From NCBI GenBank assembly GCA_023430065.1, contig JAEZCG010000225.1, positions 1 to 27,351 of the forward strand: 27,351 nucleotides of DNA, in the 5' to 3' direction. Below are positions 20,651-27,351 of this stretch, piece after piece. The stretch is from Pseudomonadota bacterium. GTDB lineage: Bacteria; Pseudomonadota; Gammaproteobacteria; Burkholderiales; SHXO01. The stretch's first letter is position 1; each line of letters starts with the position of its first letter. The notes beneath the pieces are model-generated. The model worked only from the letters and a program-made list of their open reading frames with translations, had not been told where the DNA came from and ran no database searches. Made by a program: the position numbers and the translations under genes.

Positions 20651-21817
20651 ATGCAGCTGGTGCGGGAAGCGGTGAGCGCGGAGAGATGGAGCCAGGCGCG
20701 CAACATCCTGGCGGTGCGACTGGACAATCTGGGCGACGTGCTGATGACTACGCCTGCCCTGCGAGCGATCAAGGAATCCGATCCGCTGCGCCGTATCACC
20801 CTGCTCGCCTCCGATGCAGGCGCGGAGGCGGCGCGCTACGTTCCCGAGATCGACGAGGTGATCCGCTACGACGCCGCCTGGGTCAAGAGCGTGTGGCAGG
20901 CGTCGTCGCTGGGCGGTCTGCGCTGTCTGAGTCAGCTGACCGAGGGCCGCTTCGACGCGGCGATCGTATTCACGGTCTACTCGCAGAGTGCACTGCCGGC
21001 TGCGACGATGACATGGCTCGCCGGCATTCCGTTGCGGCTCGCGCACGTGCGCGAAAACCCCTACCAGTTGCTGACCGACTGGGTGAAGGAGTCCGAACCG
21101 GACACAGGGATACGGCACGAAGTCACGCGCCAACTCGACCTCGTCGCGGGAGTGGGCTTCACGACCACCAACGACCATCTGTCGTTCGAGGTCGACACGG
21201 GCGAGTACATGTCGGCGATGGAGAAGCTCGAGGAGGCCGGCATCGATACCGGTCGCCCCTACATCGTCGTGCACCCCGGCGCCACTGCACCCTCGCGTCG
21301 GTATCCGGCAGGACAGTTCGCGCAGGCCATGCGCCTCATCGCCGCCCACGTCGACCACCAGTTCGTGGTGACGGGCGGAATCGAGGAGCGGGCCCTCGTC
21401 GAGACGGTACGCGTGCACGGCGCGCGCGGTGCAGTCGGCATGGCAGGGCACTTTGCACTCGGCGAACTGGCGGCGGTGATTCAGCGTGGCGCCCTGCTCA
21501 TCGCGAACAATACCGGTCCCGTGCACATTGCCGCGGCGCTTGGCACACCGGTCGTGGATCTGTATGCACTGACCAATCCGCAGCACACGCCCTGGCGCGT
21601 GCTCTCGCGCGTGTTGTTCCACGACGTGCCGTGCAAGTACTGCTACAAGAGCGTATGTCCGGAGCAGCACCATGCCTGTCTGCGGGAGGTGACGCCCGAT
21701 GCAGTCGCACACGCTGCTCTCGAACTGCTCGATACCCTCGAGCAACGGCGCGACAACGTGCTGCCTCTGCCTTCGCGCCGCCTGCGGCCGGCGCGCGCAC
21801 GCGGCGCGCGTGCCTGA
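20651..21817 (+). CDS. family 9 glycosyltransferase (heptosyltransferase-like)
   Basis: This 388-residue GT-B enzyme of the ADP-heptose:LPS heptosyltransferase family has the N-terminal NILAVRLDNLGDVLMTTPAL loop (near residues 17-36), VVHPGATAPSRRYPAGQFA, and the donor-site stretch ANNTGPVHIAAALGTPVVDLY. A Cys-containing C-terminal segment (CKYCYKSVCPEQHHAC) is typical of one GT9 subgroup. AAGGA lies about 10 bases before ATG 20651. The Arg-rich tail overlaps the next gene by 8 bases. It opens the glycan operon right behind a sigma54 promoter. Confidence 0.9.
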   Translation: MQLVREAVSAERWSQARNILAVRLDNLGDVLMTTPALRAIKESDPLRRITLLASDAGAEAARYVPEIDEVIRYDAAWVKSVWQASSLGGLRCLSQLTEGRFDAAIVFTVYSQSALPAATMTWLAGIPLRLAHVRENPYQLLTDWVKESEPDTGIRHEVTRQLDLVAGVGFTTTNDHLSFEVDTGEYMSAMEKLEEAGIDTGRPYIVVHPGATAPSRRYPAGQFAQAMRLIAAHVDHQFVVTGGIEERALVETVRVHGARGAVGMAGHFALGELAAVIQRGALLIANNTGPVHIAAALGTPVVDLYALTNPQHTPWRVLSRVLFHDVPCKYCYKSVCPEQHHACLREVTPDAVAHAALELLDTLEQRRDNVLPLPSRRLRPARARGARA

Positions 21818-23576
21818 GCCTGCACGCCACGCAGCGCGCCCAGGCGTGTACACACTCGGCATCAACGCGGCCTTCCACGACTCGTCGGCGTGCCTCGTGC
21901 GCGACGGCCGGGTGATTGCAGCCGCAGAGGAAGAGCGCTTCACGCGCATCAAGCACGCCAAGCGACCAGTGCCCTTCTCCACCTGGGAACTGCCGTGGCA
22001 CGCGATCGACTACTGTCTCGCCGAAGCGGATCTGAATCTGGCGCAGGTCGAGCACGTGGCCTATGCACTCGACCCAACGCTGCTGGAGGGCCATACCGAC
22101 GGCGACAGCATTCGCCTTCCGGTCGAACCCTCCGCCCAGGTTGCATCGGATGCGTGGGGTTCGCCATGGGACCCGCTGTTCCGCACCTATGCGATCAATG
22201 CACCCAGGCAACTTGCCGGGGGCGCTCCGCATCATCTGGCCCGACGCTTCCGTGGGCTGCGGCCCGAGGCGCCCTATCGGTGGCACTTCGTCGAGCACCA
22301 TTCAGCGCATGAGGCGAGCGCCTACCTCGCGGCACCGTTCGAGCGCATGGCAGTGATGACGCTGGATGGGCGCGGCGAGCGTGCCACCACGACCTTCGGC
22401 GTGTATCGGGACGGTCGCTACCGGCGCCTGAAACAGGTGGACGTTCCGCACTCGCTCGGTCTGCTGTACGAAGCGGTGACGGCCTATCTCGGCTTCCTGC
22501 ATTCCTCCGACGAATACAAGGTGATGGCGCTTGCAAGCTATGGGGAACCGCGCCATCTGGACGCCTTTCGTGCTCTGGTGCGGCTCGACGGCCAGGGCGG
22601 ATACCGCCTTGGCACGTTCGGCTTGGAGGCCACGTTCGGGCCTGCGCGCGCGCGCGGCGACGCGATCGGCCAGCGCGAGTTCGACATCGCCGCCTCCCTG
22701 CAGGCAGTGCTGGAGCAGACGGTCCTGGAACTGGCGGCCTGGCTGCGCGAGACGACCGGCGAGCGCGTGCTGGCCCTGGCCGGTGGTGTCGCACTCAATT
22801 GCGTGATGAACGCACGGCTGCGCGACTGCGGCCTGTTCGACGCCGTGTGGGTGCAACCGGCCGCAGGAGACGCCGGCACGGCCCTGGGCGCCGCGTTGCT
22901 GGTGGACTTCCAGACGTGCGGCGAGCGGCGTTGGAAGATGGAGCACGCCTACTACGGCCCCGGCTACGCCGACCAGGAGATCGAATCGCTGCTGCGCTGG
23001 AGCAAGCTGCCTTGGCGCTTCAGCCAACAACTGGAAGCGGAAACCGCGGCGCTTCTGGCATCGAACAAGATCGTCGGCTGGTTCCAGGGACGCATGGAGT
23101 TCGGACCGCGTGCGCTGGGCGCACGCTCCATCCTCGCCTCGCCGCTCGACGCGGCAATGCAGGCACGGCTCAACGAACTGAAGGATCGCGAGGACTTCCG
23201 GCCGGTGGCGCCGGTGGTGCTGCAGGACCGCCTCGGCGACTGGTTCGAACCGGCGCATGCCGATGCCGCGGTCGCACCCTTCATGACCTTCGTGCATCGC
23301 GTGCGCAAGGACCGCGCGCAGCGCATCCCTGCCGTCACGCACGTCGACGGGACCGCGCGCGTGCAGACCGTGACGTTGGCGCAGAACCCGCGCTATTACG
23401 AGACGATCCGCCGGTTCGGCGAGCGCACGGGCGTTCCCGTCCTGGTCAACACCTCGTTCAACAGCCGCGGCGACCCGATCGTGTGCACGCCCCGCGATGC
23501 ACTGGAATCGTTCTGGAGCACGCCGCTCGACGCGCTGGTGATCGGGCGATACATTCTCGAGAAGCCCGCGAACTGA
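21810..23576 (+). CDS. NodU/CmcH-family carbamoyltransferase
   Basis: This 588-residue enzyme transfers the carbamoyl group of carbamoyl phosphate, via carbamoyl-AMP, to a sugar hydroxyl. It has GINAAFHDSSACLV at the N-terminus, the metal-binding HHSAHEASAYL, TLDGRGE, LAGGVALNCVMN, and the C-terminal FQGRMEFGPRALGARSILA and NTSFNSRGDPIVCTP blocks. All family hallmarks and the length are intact. The start is most likely GTG 21810, which overlaps the preceding stop; GTG 21846 is the other option. In this operon the acceptor is probably a glycan sugar; in Pseudomonas a similar enzyme carbamoylates an LPS core heptose. Confidence 0.92.
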   Translation: MPEPARHAARPGVYTLGINAAFHDSSACLVRDGRVIAAAEEERFTRIKHAKRPVPFSTWELPWHAIDYCLAEADLNLAQVEHVAYALDPTLLEGHTDGDSIRLPVEPSAQVASDAWGSPWDPLFRTYAINAPRQLAGGAPHHLARRFRGLRPEAPYRWHFVEHHSAHEASAYLAAPFERMAVMTLDGRGERATTTFGVYRDGRYRRLKQVDVPHSLGLLYEAVTAYLGFLHSSDEYKVMALASYGEPRHLDAFRALVRLDGQGGYRLGTFGLEATFGPARARGDAIGQREFDIAASLQAVLEQTVLELAAWLRETTGERVLALAGGVALNCVMNARLRDCGLFDAVWVQPAAGDAGTALGAALLVDFQTCGERRWKMEHAYYGPGYADQEIESLLRWSKLPWRFSQQLEAETAALLASNKIVGWFQGRMEFGPRALGARSILASPLDAAMQARLNELKDREDFRPVAPVVLQDRLGDWFEPAHADAAVAPFMTFVHRVRKDRAQRIPAVTHVDGTARVQTVTLAQNPRYYETIRRFGERTGVPVLVNTSFNSRGDPIVCTPRDALESFWSTPLDALVIGRYILEKPAN

Positions 23577-24547
23577 TGGGACCGCGCGTCTCGGTCGTCG
23601 TACCGACCTTTCGCCGGCTCGACCTGCTCGAGCGCTGCCTGCACGCGCTGCGCCACCAGACCCTGGCGCGCGAGGCGGTCGAAGTGCTGGTCGTGGATGA
23701 CGGACGGGAGGATCGCGTCCAGGCGCGGGTCGAGGCGCTGGCCCGATCGACCGGATTCGTCGTTCGCTACTTGCGTCCGCCCCCTCACGGGCGTGGTCCC
23801 GCCGCCGCGCGCAACACCGGCTGGCGTGCCGCACGCGGGGAGATCGTGGCATTTACGGACGACGATACGGTGCCGGCGCCGGATTGGCTCGAGCACGGCC
23901 TGGCGGCACTGCAGGGCGGCGCCGCAGCCGCCTCCGGCCGGGTCGTGGTACCCGTTCCCAGACGGCCGACGGACTACGAGCGCAACGTGAAGGGACTGGA
24001 ACGAGCCGAGTTCGTCACCGCCAACTGCTTCGTGCGCCACGAGGCGCTGGCACGCGTCGGCGGCTTCGACGAGCGCTTTCGTCGCGCATGGCGCGAGGAC
24101 TCCGATCTGCATTTCGCCCTTTTGCGGCACTACGGAAGCGTGGTGCGCGCCGATCGCGCCGTCGTGCTGCATCCGGTTCGCCCGGCTCGCTGGGGCGTCA
24201 GTCTGCGCGATCAGGCCAACGTTCTGTACGACGCCCTGCTCTACAAGAAGCATCCGCACCTGTATCGCGCGCGCATCCGGCGCATCCCGCCGTGGGACTA
24301 CTACGTGGCGACGGCCGCGGCGTTAGGCGCGCCGCTCGCGGCGGTAGCCGGACCGCGCGGTATCGCACTCTCCCTCGGGCTCCTATGGGCGGCCCTCACG
24401 CTTCGGCTGGCTGCCACGCGGCTGCGCGGGACGTCCCGGGCACCGGCGCACCTGCTGGAGATGATCGCGACCTCGGCGCTGATTCCCCCCCTCAGCGTGT
24501 ACTGGCGCATGGCCGGCGCGCTGCGCTTCCGCGCGCCCTTCGTGTAG
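23576..24547 (+). CDS. family 2 glycosyltransferase with C-terminal membrane helices
   Basis: This 323-residue GT-A enzyme starts with VSVVVPTFRRLDLLERCL, has the metal-binding FTDDDT near residue 98, and the catalytic-base segment WREDSDLHF. Two hydrophobic stretches after residue 240 (around AAALGAPLAAVAG and IALSLGLLWAALTLRL) and a last one around MIATSALIPPLSVYW anchor it to the inner membrane. Its ATG shares a base with the carbamoyltransferase stop (TGATG), so translation is coupled. The acceptor and sugar are unknown. Confidence 0.9.
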   Translation: MGPRVSVVVPTFRRLDLLERCLHALRHQTLAREAVEVLVVDDGREDRVQARVEALARSTGFVVRYLRPPPHGRGPAAARNTGWRAARGEIVAFTDDDTVPAPDWLEHGLAALQGGAAAASGRVVVPVPRRPTDYERNVKGLERAEFVTANCFVRHEALARVGGFDERFRRAWREDSDLHFALLRHYGSVVRADRAVVLHPVRPARWGVSLRDQANVLYDALLYKKHPHLYRARIRRIPPWDYYVATAAALGAPLAAVAGPRGIALSLGLLWAALTLRLAATRLRGTSRAPAHLLEMIATSALIPPLSVYWRMAGALRFRAPFV

Positions 24548-24557
24548 CGGATCCGCT

Positions 24558-24719
24558 GTGCGCGCGCCGCTGCCTGACTTTCTGCAGGTCGCGCCGGTCG
24601 GCCGATGCAACCGGCACTGCCGCATGTGTCCGGCGAATCGTGCGTTCCGGTCCGGACTTGCGAGCAGCACGCCGGCCGACGTGTGCCGCGGCTGCACGCT
24701 CTACCGGGGCCTGTTCTGA
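24558..24719 (+). pseudogene. radical SAM/SPASM gene with a large in-frame internal deletion (53 codons left)
   Basis: A GTG frame of 53 codons reads LPDFLQVAPVGRCNRHCRMCP and then, after about 18 residues, PADVCRGCTLYRGLF. The first part is a canonical radical SAM start with the CxxxCxxC cluster motif at residues 17-24. The second is the last Cys-pair of a SPASM-type C-terminus. The several hundred residues normally between them are absent, yet the frame is intact. The stop overlaps the next start as TGATG, as in an intact operon. No clear ribosome binding site lies upstream. I read it as an internally deleted gene of a radical SAM protein that accompanies this glycosyltransferase set elsewhere; assembly collapse is the alternative. 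Confidence 0.72.
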
Positions 24720-25771
24720 TGCGCCTGCGCCGCATCGCCGTGTTTCGCGCGCTGCAGCTGGGCGACGTGCTCACGGCGCTGCCCGCCGTGCGTGCCGTGC
24801 GCGACTGCTTCGCGCCCGCGCACCTGACACTGGTGGCGCAGCCCTGGGCCCACGAGTTGCCCGGCCGCCTGGCCTGGCTGGACGATTTCCTGGCTTTTCC
24901 CGGCCATCCGCAGCTGCCCGAGCAATCGCATGACCCGGCGGCGCTCGCATCGTTCGAGCGGGAGATTCGCGCCCGTCGCTTCGACGTTGCCGTGCAGATG
25001 CACGGGGATGGCCGTGTCTCCAACCGCATCGTGGCCGGCTTCGGCGCGCCCCTGGTCGCCGGCTTCCATCCTGCCAGCGCACCCACGCCTGATCCCGCGC
25101 GCTTCGTCCCCTGGCCCGAGACCGGACGCGAAGTCGAACGCCTGCTTCGGCTGCCGCTGCATCTGGGCGCGCCGCGTCCGGAAACGCTGGTGGAATCCCT
25201 GTCCGTGCTGCAAATGGATTACGCCGCGCTGGATGACATCTGGCCCGGCCCTCGCGCGCCCTATGTATGCGTGCACCCGGGCGCACGCTTTCCCTCGCGC
25301 CGCTGGGCCGCCGAGCGTTTCGCCGAAGTTGCGCACGCATTGGGCGAAGTGGGGTTGACCGTGGCCGTGACCGGCGGTGCGGCCGACGCGGGGGCGGTGA
25401 GCCGCTTCCTTCGCGACGCACCCGCGGACGTGGTCGACCTGTCGGGGCGAACCAGCTTCGGTGCGCTGACGGCGCTGCTCGCCGGAGCGCGGCTGCTCGT
25501 TGCCAACGACACCGGCGTGTCGCACCTCGCGGCAGCGCTGCAGACCCCGAGCGTCATCGTATGCAACGGCAGCGACCTGGCCCGCTGGGCGCCCGTGGAC
25601 GAGGATCGTCATCGGGTCCTGGCCCACCCGGTACCTTGCCGTCCGTGCATGCACCTGTCCTGTCCGACGCTTCACGAGTGCGCCCGGGGCGTGAGCAGCG
25701 CCGCGGTCATCCAGCAGGCGCGCGTGCTGCTGGCACGCGAACACACGAAGGAGACGTCGCATGCCGCATGA
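24719..25771 (+). CDS. second family 9 glycosyltransferase (heptosyltransferase-like)
   Basis: This 350-residue GT9 protein has the N-terminal RIAVFRALQLGDVLTALPAV loop (residues 5-24), VCVHPGARFPSRRWAAERFA, and the donor-site sequence VANDTGVSHLAAALQTPSVIV. The C-terminal CRPCMHLSCPTLHEC resembles the Cys segment of the first GT9 in the operon, so the two are paralogues of the same subgroup. Its ATG overlaps the stop of the radical SAM remnant, and its 3' end overlaps the next gene by 11 bases. Confidence 0.9.
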   Translation: MRLRRIAVFRALQLGDVLTALPAVRAVRDCFAPAHLTLVAQPWAHELPGRLAWLDDFLAFPGHPQLPEQSHDPAALASFEREIRARRFDVAVQMHGDGRVSNRIVAGFGAPLVAGFHPASAPTPDPARFVPWPETGREVERLLRLPLHLGAPRPETLVESLSVLQMDYAALDDIWPGPRAPYVCVHPGARFPSRRWAAERFAEVAHALGEVGLTVAVTGGAADAGAVSRFLRDAPADVVDLSGRTSFGALTALLAGARLLVANDTGVSHLAAALQTPSVIVCNGSDLARWAPVDEDRHRVLAHPVPCRPCMHLSCPTLHECARGVSSAAVIQQARVLLAREHTKETSHAA

Positions 25772-26714
25772 GCGACCCCTGCGTGTGCTCACCTGGCACG
25801 TGCACGGGAACTACCTGTACTACCTCACCCAGGCACCGCATCAGTTCTTCGTCGTCACGGACGCCCACCGGACCCCCGGCTATGGCGGTCTCGGCGGTGC
25901 CCTGCCCTGGGGCAGCAACGTGCATGAAGTCGCACTGGAGCGGTTGCGGAACGAGTCGTTCGACGTCGTCCTCTACCAGACGCGCCGCAACTACGACGTC
26001 GACCGCCTGGTGCAGTTGTCCGACGCACAGCGACTGCTGCCCGCCATCTTTCTGGAGCACGATCCGCCGCAACAGCACCCGACCAATACGCAGCACTTCG
26101 TGGACGACCCGGCAGTCCTGTTGGTGCACGTGACGCACTTCAACGCGTTGATGTGGGACAGCGGCCGCACGCCTACCCGCGTGATCGAACACGGTGTGCG
26201 ATTGCCGCATCCGGCGCATTATGACGGCGGCCTCGCGCGCGGCATCGTCGTGGTGAATCATCTGGCGCGCCGCGGCCGCCGGCTCGGGGCGGACGTGTTC
26301 GCGCGCGCGCGCGCCCAGGTACCGCTCGATCTGATCGGCATGGACGCCGTTGCACTGGGTGGTTTGGGAGAGATTCCCAACGACGCACTGGCCGCATTCG
26401 TCGCCCGCTACCGCTTCTTTTTCAACCCGATCCGCTATACTAGCCTCGGCCTGGCGGTGATCGAGGCGATGATGACAGGCGTGCCTGTGGTCGCGCTTGC
26501 CACGACGGAGATGGCGACCGTCATCGACGACGGAAGAACCGGCTATGTCGGCACCGATGTCGACGAACTCATCGTCCGCATGCAGCGGCTGATCGACGAC
26601 CCCGGCCTGGCGCGGCGACTCGGCGCGGCCGGTCGCGACTACGCCCACGCGCGCTTCGGCATCGAGCGCTTCGCGCGCGATTGGGATGAGACGTTGCGCA
26701 GCGTAAGCGGCTGA
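25761..26714 (+). CDS. GT4-like glycosyltransferase
   Basis: This 317-residue protein has a short GT-B layout. The N-terminal half is LRVLTWHVHGNYLYYLTQ with a PAIFLEHDPPQQHPT segment. The C-terminal half has IEHGVRLP, NPIRYTSLGLAVIEAMMTGVPVVAL (an E-x7-E-like donor site) and a late FGIERFARDWDETL. It is shorter than typical GT4 enzymes and the N-terminal acceptor domain is reduced. AAGGAG precedes the ATG inside the upstream gene. It is the last gene of the operon and is followed by a 13-base-stem hairpin. Confidence 0.8.
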   Translation: MPHERPLRVLTWHVHGNYLYYLTQAPHQFFVVTDAHRTPGYGGLGGALPWGSNVHEVALERLRNESFDVVLYQTRRNYDVDRLVQLSDAQRLLPAIFLEHDPPQQHPTNTQHFVDDPAVLLVHVTHFNALMWDSGRTPTRVIEHGVRLPHPAHYDGGLARGIVVVNHLARRGRRLGADVFARARAQVPLDLIGMDAVALGGLGEIPNDALAAFVARYRFFFNPIRYTSLGLAVIEAMMTGVPVVALATTEMATVIDDGRTGYVGTDVDELIVRMQRLIDDPGLARRLGAAGRDYAHARFGIERFARDWDETLRSVSG

Positions 26715-26761
26715 GGCTTTCCCCGAGGGGATCCGCCGGCCATACGGGGGGGATAACGCGC

Positions 26762-26793
26762 CAGAACCGGCGGCATCCGAGCCGCCGGTTCTG
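26762..26793. terminator. strong hairpin between convergent units
   Basis: CAGAACCGGCGGC pairs perfectly with GCCGCCGGTTCTG (13-base stem, 6-base loop). It ends the glycan operon and faces the convergent DUF4142 gene. It has no long T-run, but position and stability suggest a bidirectional terminator. Confidence 0.7.
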
Positions 26794-26802
26794 CCATGAC
26801 GT

Positions 26803-27351
26803 TTACTGTTCGCGCTTCTGGGAAGCAGCGCCCTGGCCGGACTCCGCCGAAGCGCTTCCGGTGATCTGCTGCGCGCGCGTCAGGTGCTTGCGAAGCGTCG
26901 GCAACGTTTCGTTCGCGAAGCGCTTCAGCTGGTCGTCCTTGCCCGTCCGTGCCTGCCGCTCGAAGGCCTGGATGTCCTGTTCGTGATCATGCACACCCAG
27001 TCGCTCCATGTAGGCCTGCTCGAACGCATCGCCCTGCAGACCACGCAGCCGATCCAGTTCCGCCTTCTGCTTCGCATCGAGTTCGGTGGGCAGCTGCACC
27101 CCCTTCTTGCGCGCGATGGCCTCGAGCTTTCCGTTTGCCGCCGAATGGTCCTCGTGCAACATCTGGGCGAAGGCCTTCACCTGCGGGCTGGAGGCGCGTT
27201 CCATGGCCAGCTTGCTGGCCTCGACCTCGAGCATGCCACCTCGCGCTGCCTTCTTGATGAACTCGCGCTCGCTGTCTTGCACATCCGACTGCGCACCTTG
27301 TGCCGACCGCTGGGCGTCCTGTCCGCCCTGCTCATTGCGTCGGGTGTCGTC
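26803..27351 (-). CDS. DUF4142 family protein (partial, N-terminus outside the window)
   Basis: The frame is open to the window edge, so the true start and probable signal peptide lie beyond position 27351; 182 codons are visible. The sequence is helical: REFIKKAARGGMLEVEASKLAMER, VKAFAQMLHEDHSAANGKL and ETLPTLRKHLTRAQQI match the ferritin-like DUF4142 domain, usually periplasmic. The visible N-terminal stretch is Gln/Asp/Arg-rich linker. DUF4142 genes are common in stress-linked gene sets, which fits the neighbourhood. It converges with the glycan operon. Confidence 0.85.
   Translation of the reverse strand, partial: DDTRRNEQGGQDAQRSAQGAQSDVQDSEREFIKKAARGGMLEVEASKLAMERASSPQVKAFAQMLHEDHSAANGKLEAIARKKGVQLPTELDAKQKAELDRLRGLQGDAFEQAYMERLGVHDHEQDIQAFERQARTGKDDQLKRFANETLPTLRKHLTRAQQITGSASAESGQGAASQKREQ

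Noticed and set aside
20531..21982. Minus-strand open frame extending the 134-aa gene far upstream across the GT9 gene
   Set aside because: The protein-like sequence and the ribosome binding site start at 20530; upstream codons are antisense to a clear GT9 gene.

Overview
The window is high-GC, gene-dense bacterial chromosome. The gene families present (a diheme cytochrome c4-type protein, DgoK/DgoA, DUF883 and holin-like envelope proteins, a peroxiredoxin-glutaredoxin hybrid, GT9 heptosyltransferases) suggest a Gram-negative proteobacterium, most likely a betaproteobacterium. That placement is inferred from gene content only. I saw no rRNA, tRNA, CRISPR array, insertion sequence or phage structural gene.

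Layout. Positions 68-3872 carry plus-strand metabolic genes: a diheme cytochrome c, an alpha/beta hydrolase, an RraA-like aldolase, and the overlapping pair dgoK-dgoA. Positions 3879-5570 hold two small minus-strand genes and an outer-membrane beta-barrel gene. Positions 5584-8362 hold a minus-strand operon (GT4 glycosyltransferase, SDR, gmhB) that ends in a hemerythrin remnant. Positions 8606-9925 encode a glycine-zipper protein and a secreted low-complexity protein. Positions 10022-12964 are minus strand: a YqjD/YqjE/YqjK-like set with a hemerythrin, and galU behind a small charged protein. Positions 13109-15109 encode a second hemerythrin, a peroxiredoxin-glutaredoxin hybrid and a membrane protein. 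Positions 15193-17878 are minus strand: a UdgX-type uracil-DNA-binding protein, an unknown partner, and an NtrC-family sigma54 activator. Positions 18103-20530 hold an SDR and three small membrane-protein genes. Positions 20651-26714 form a long glycan operon (GT9, carbamoyltransferase, GT2, radical-SAM remnant, GT9, GT4-like). A partial DUF4142 gene closes the window.

The main discovery is regulatory. From about 4 kb onward, nearly every gene or operon start is preceded by a 16-base sigma54 (RpoN, -24/-12) promoter of the form CGGCAC-N5-TTGC. I found twelve good sites by eye. All lie between genes, point at the next gene, and keep the exact 11-base GG-to-GC spacing. Three pairs are back to back between divergent genes. 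One NtrC-family activator gene sits among them. I therefore read most of this window as one sigma54 regulon. It combines envelope and stress proteins (DUF883, holin-like, glycine-zipper, hemerythrins, SDRs, UdgX) with UDP-glucose synthesis and a heptose-type, probably carbamoylated, surface glycan. Two broken genes stand out: a radical-SAM gene reduced in frame to 53 codons that keeps both ends, and the C-terminal part of a hemerythrin directly after the gmhB stop codon.
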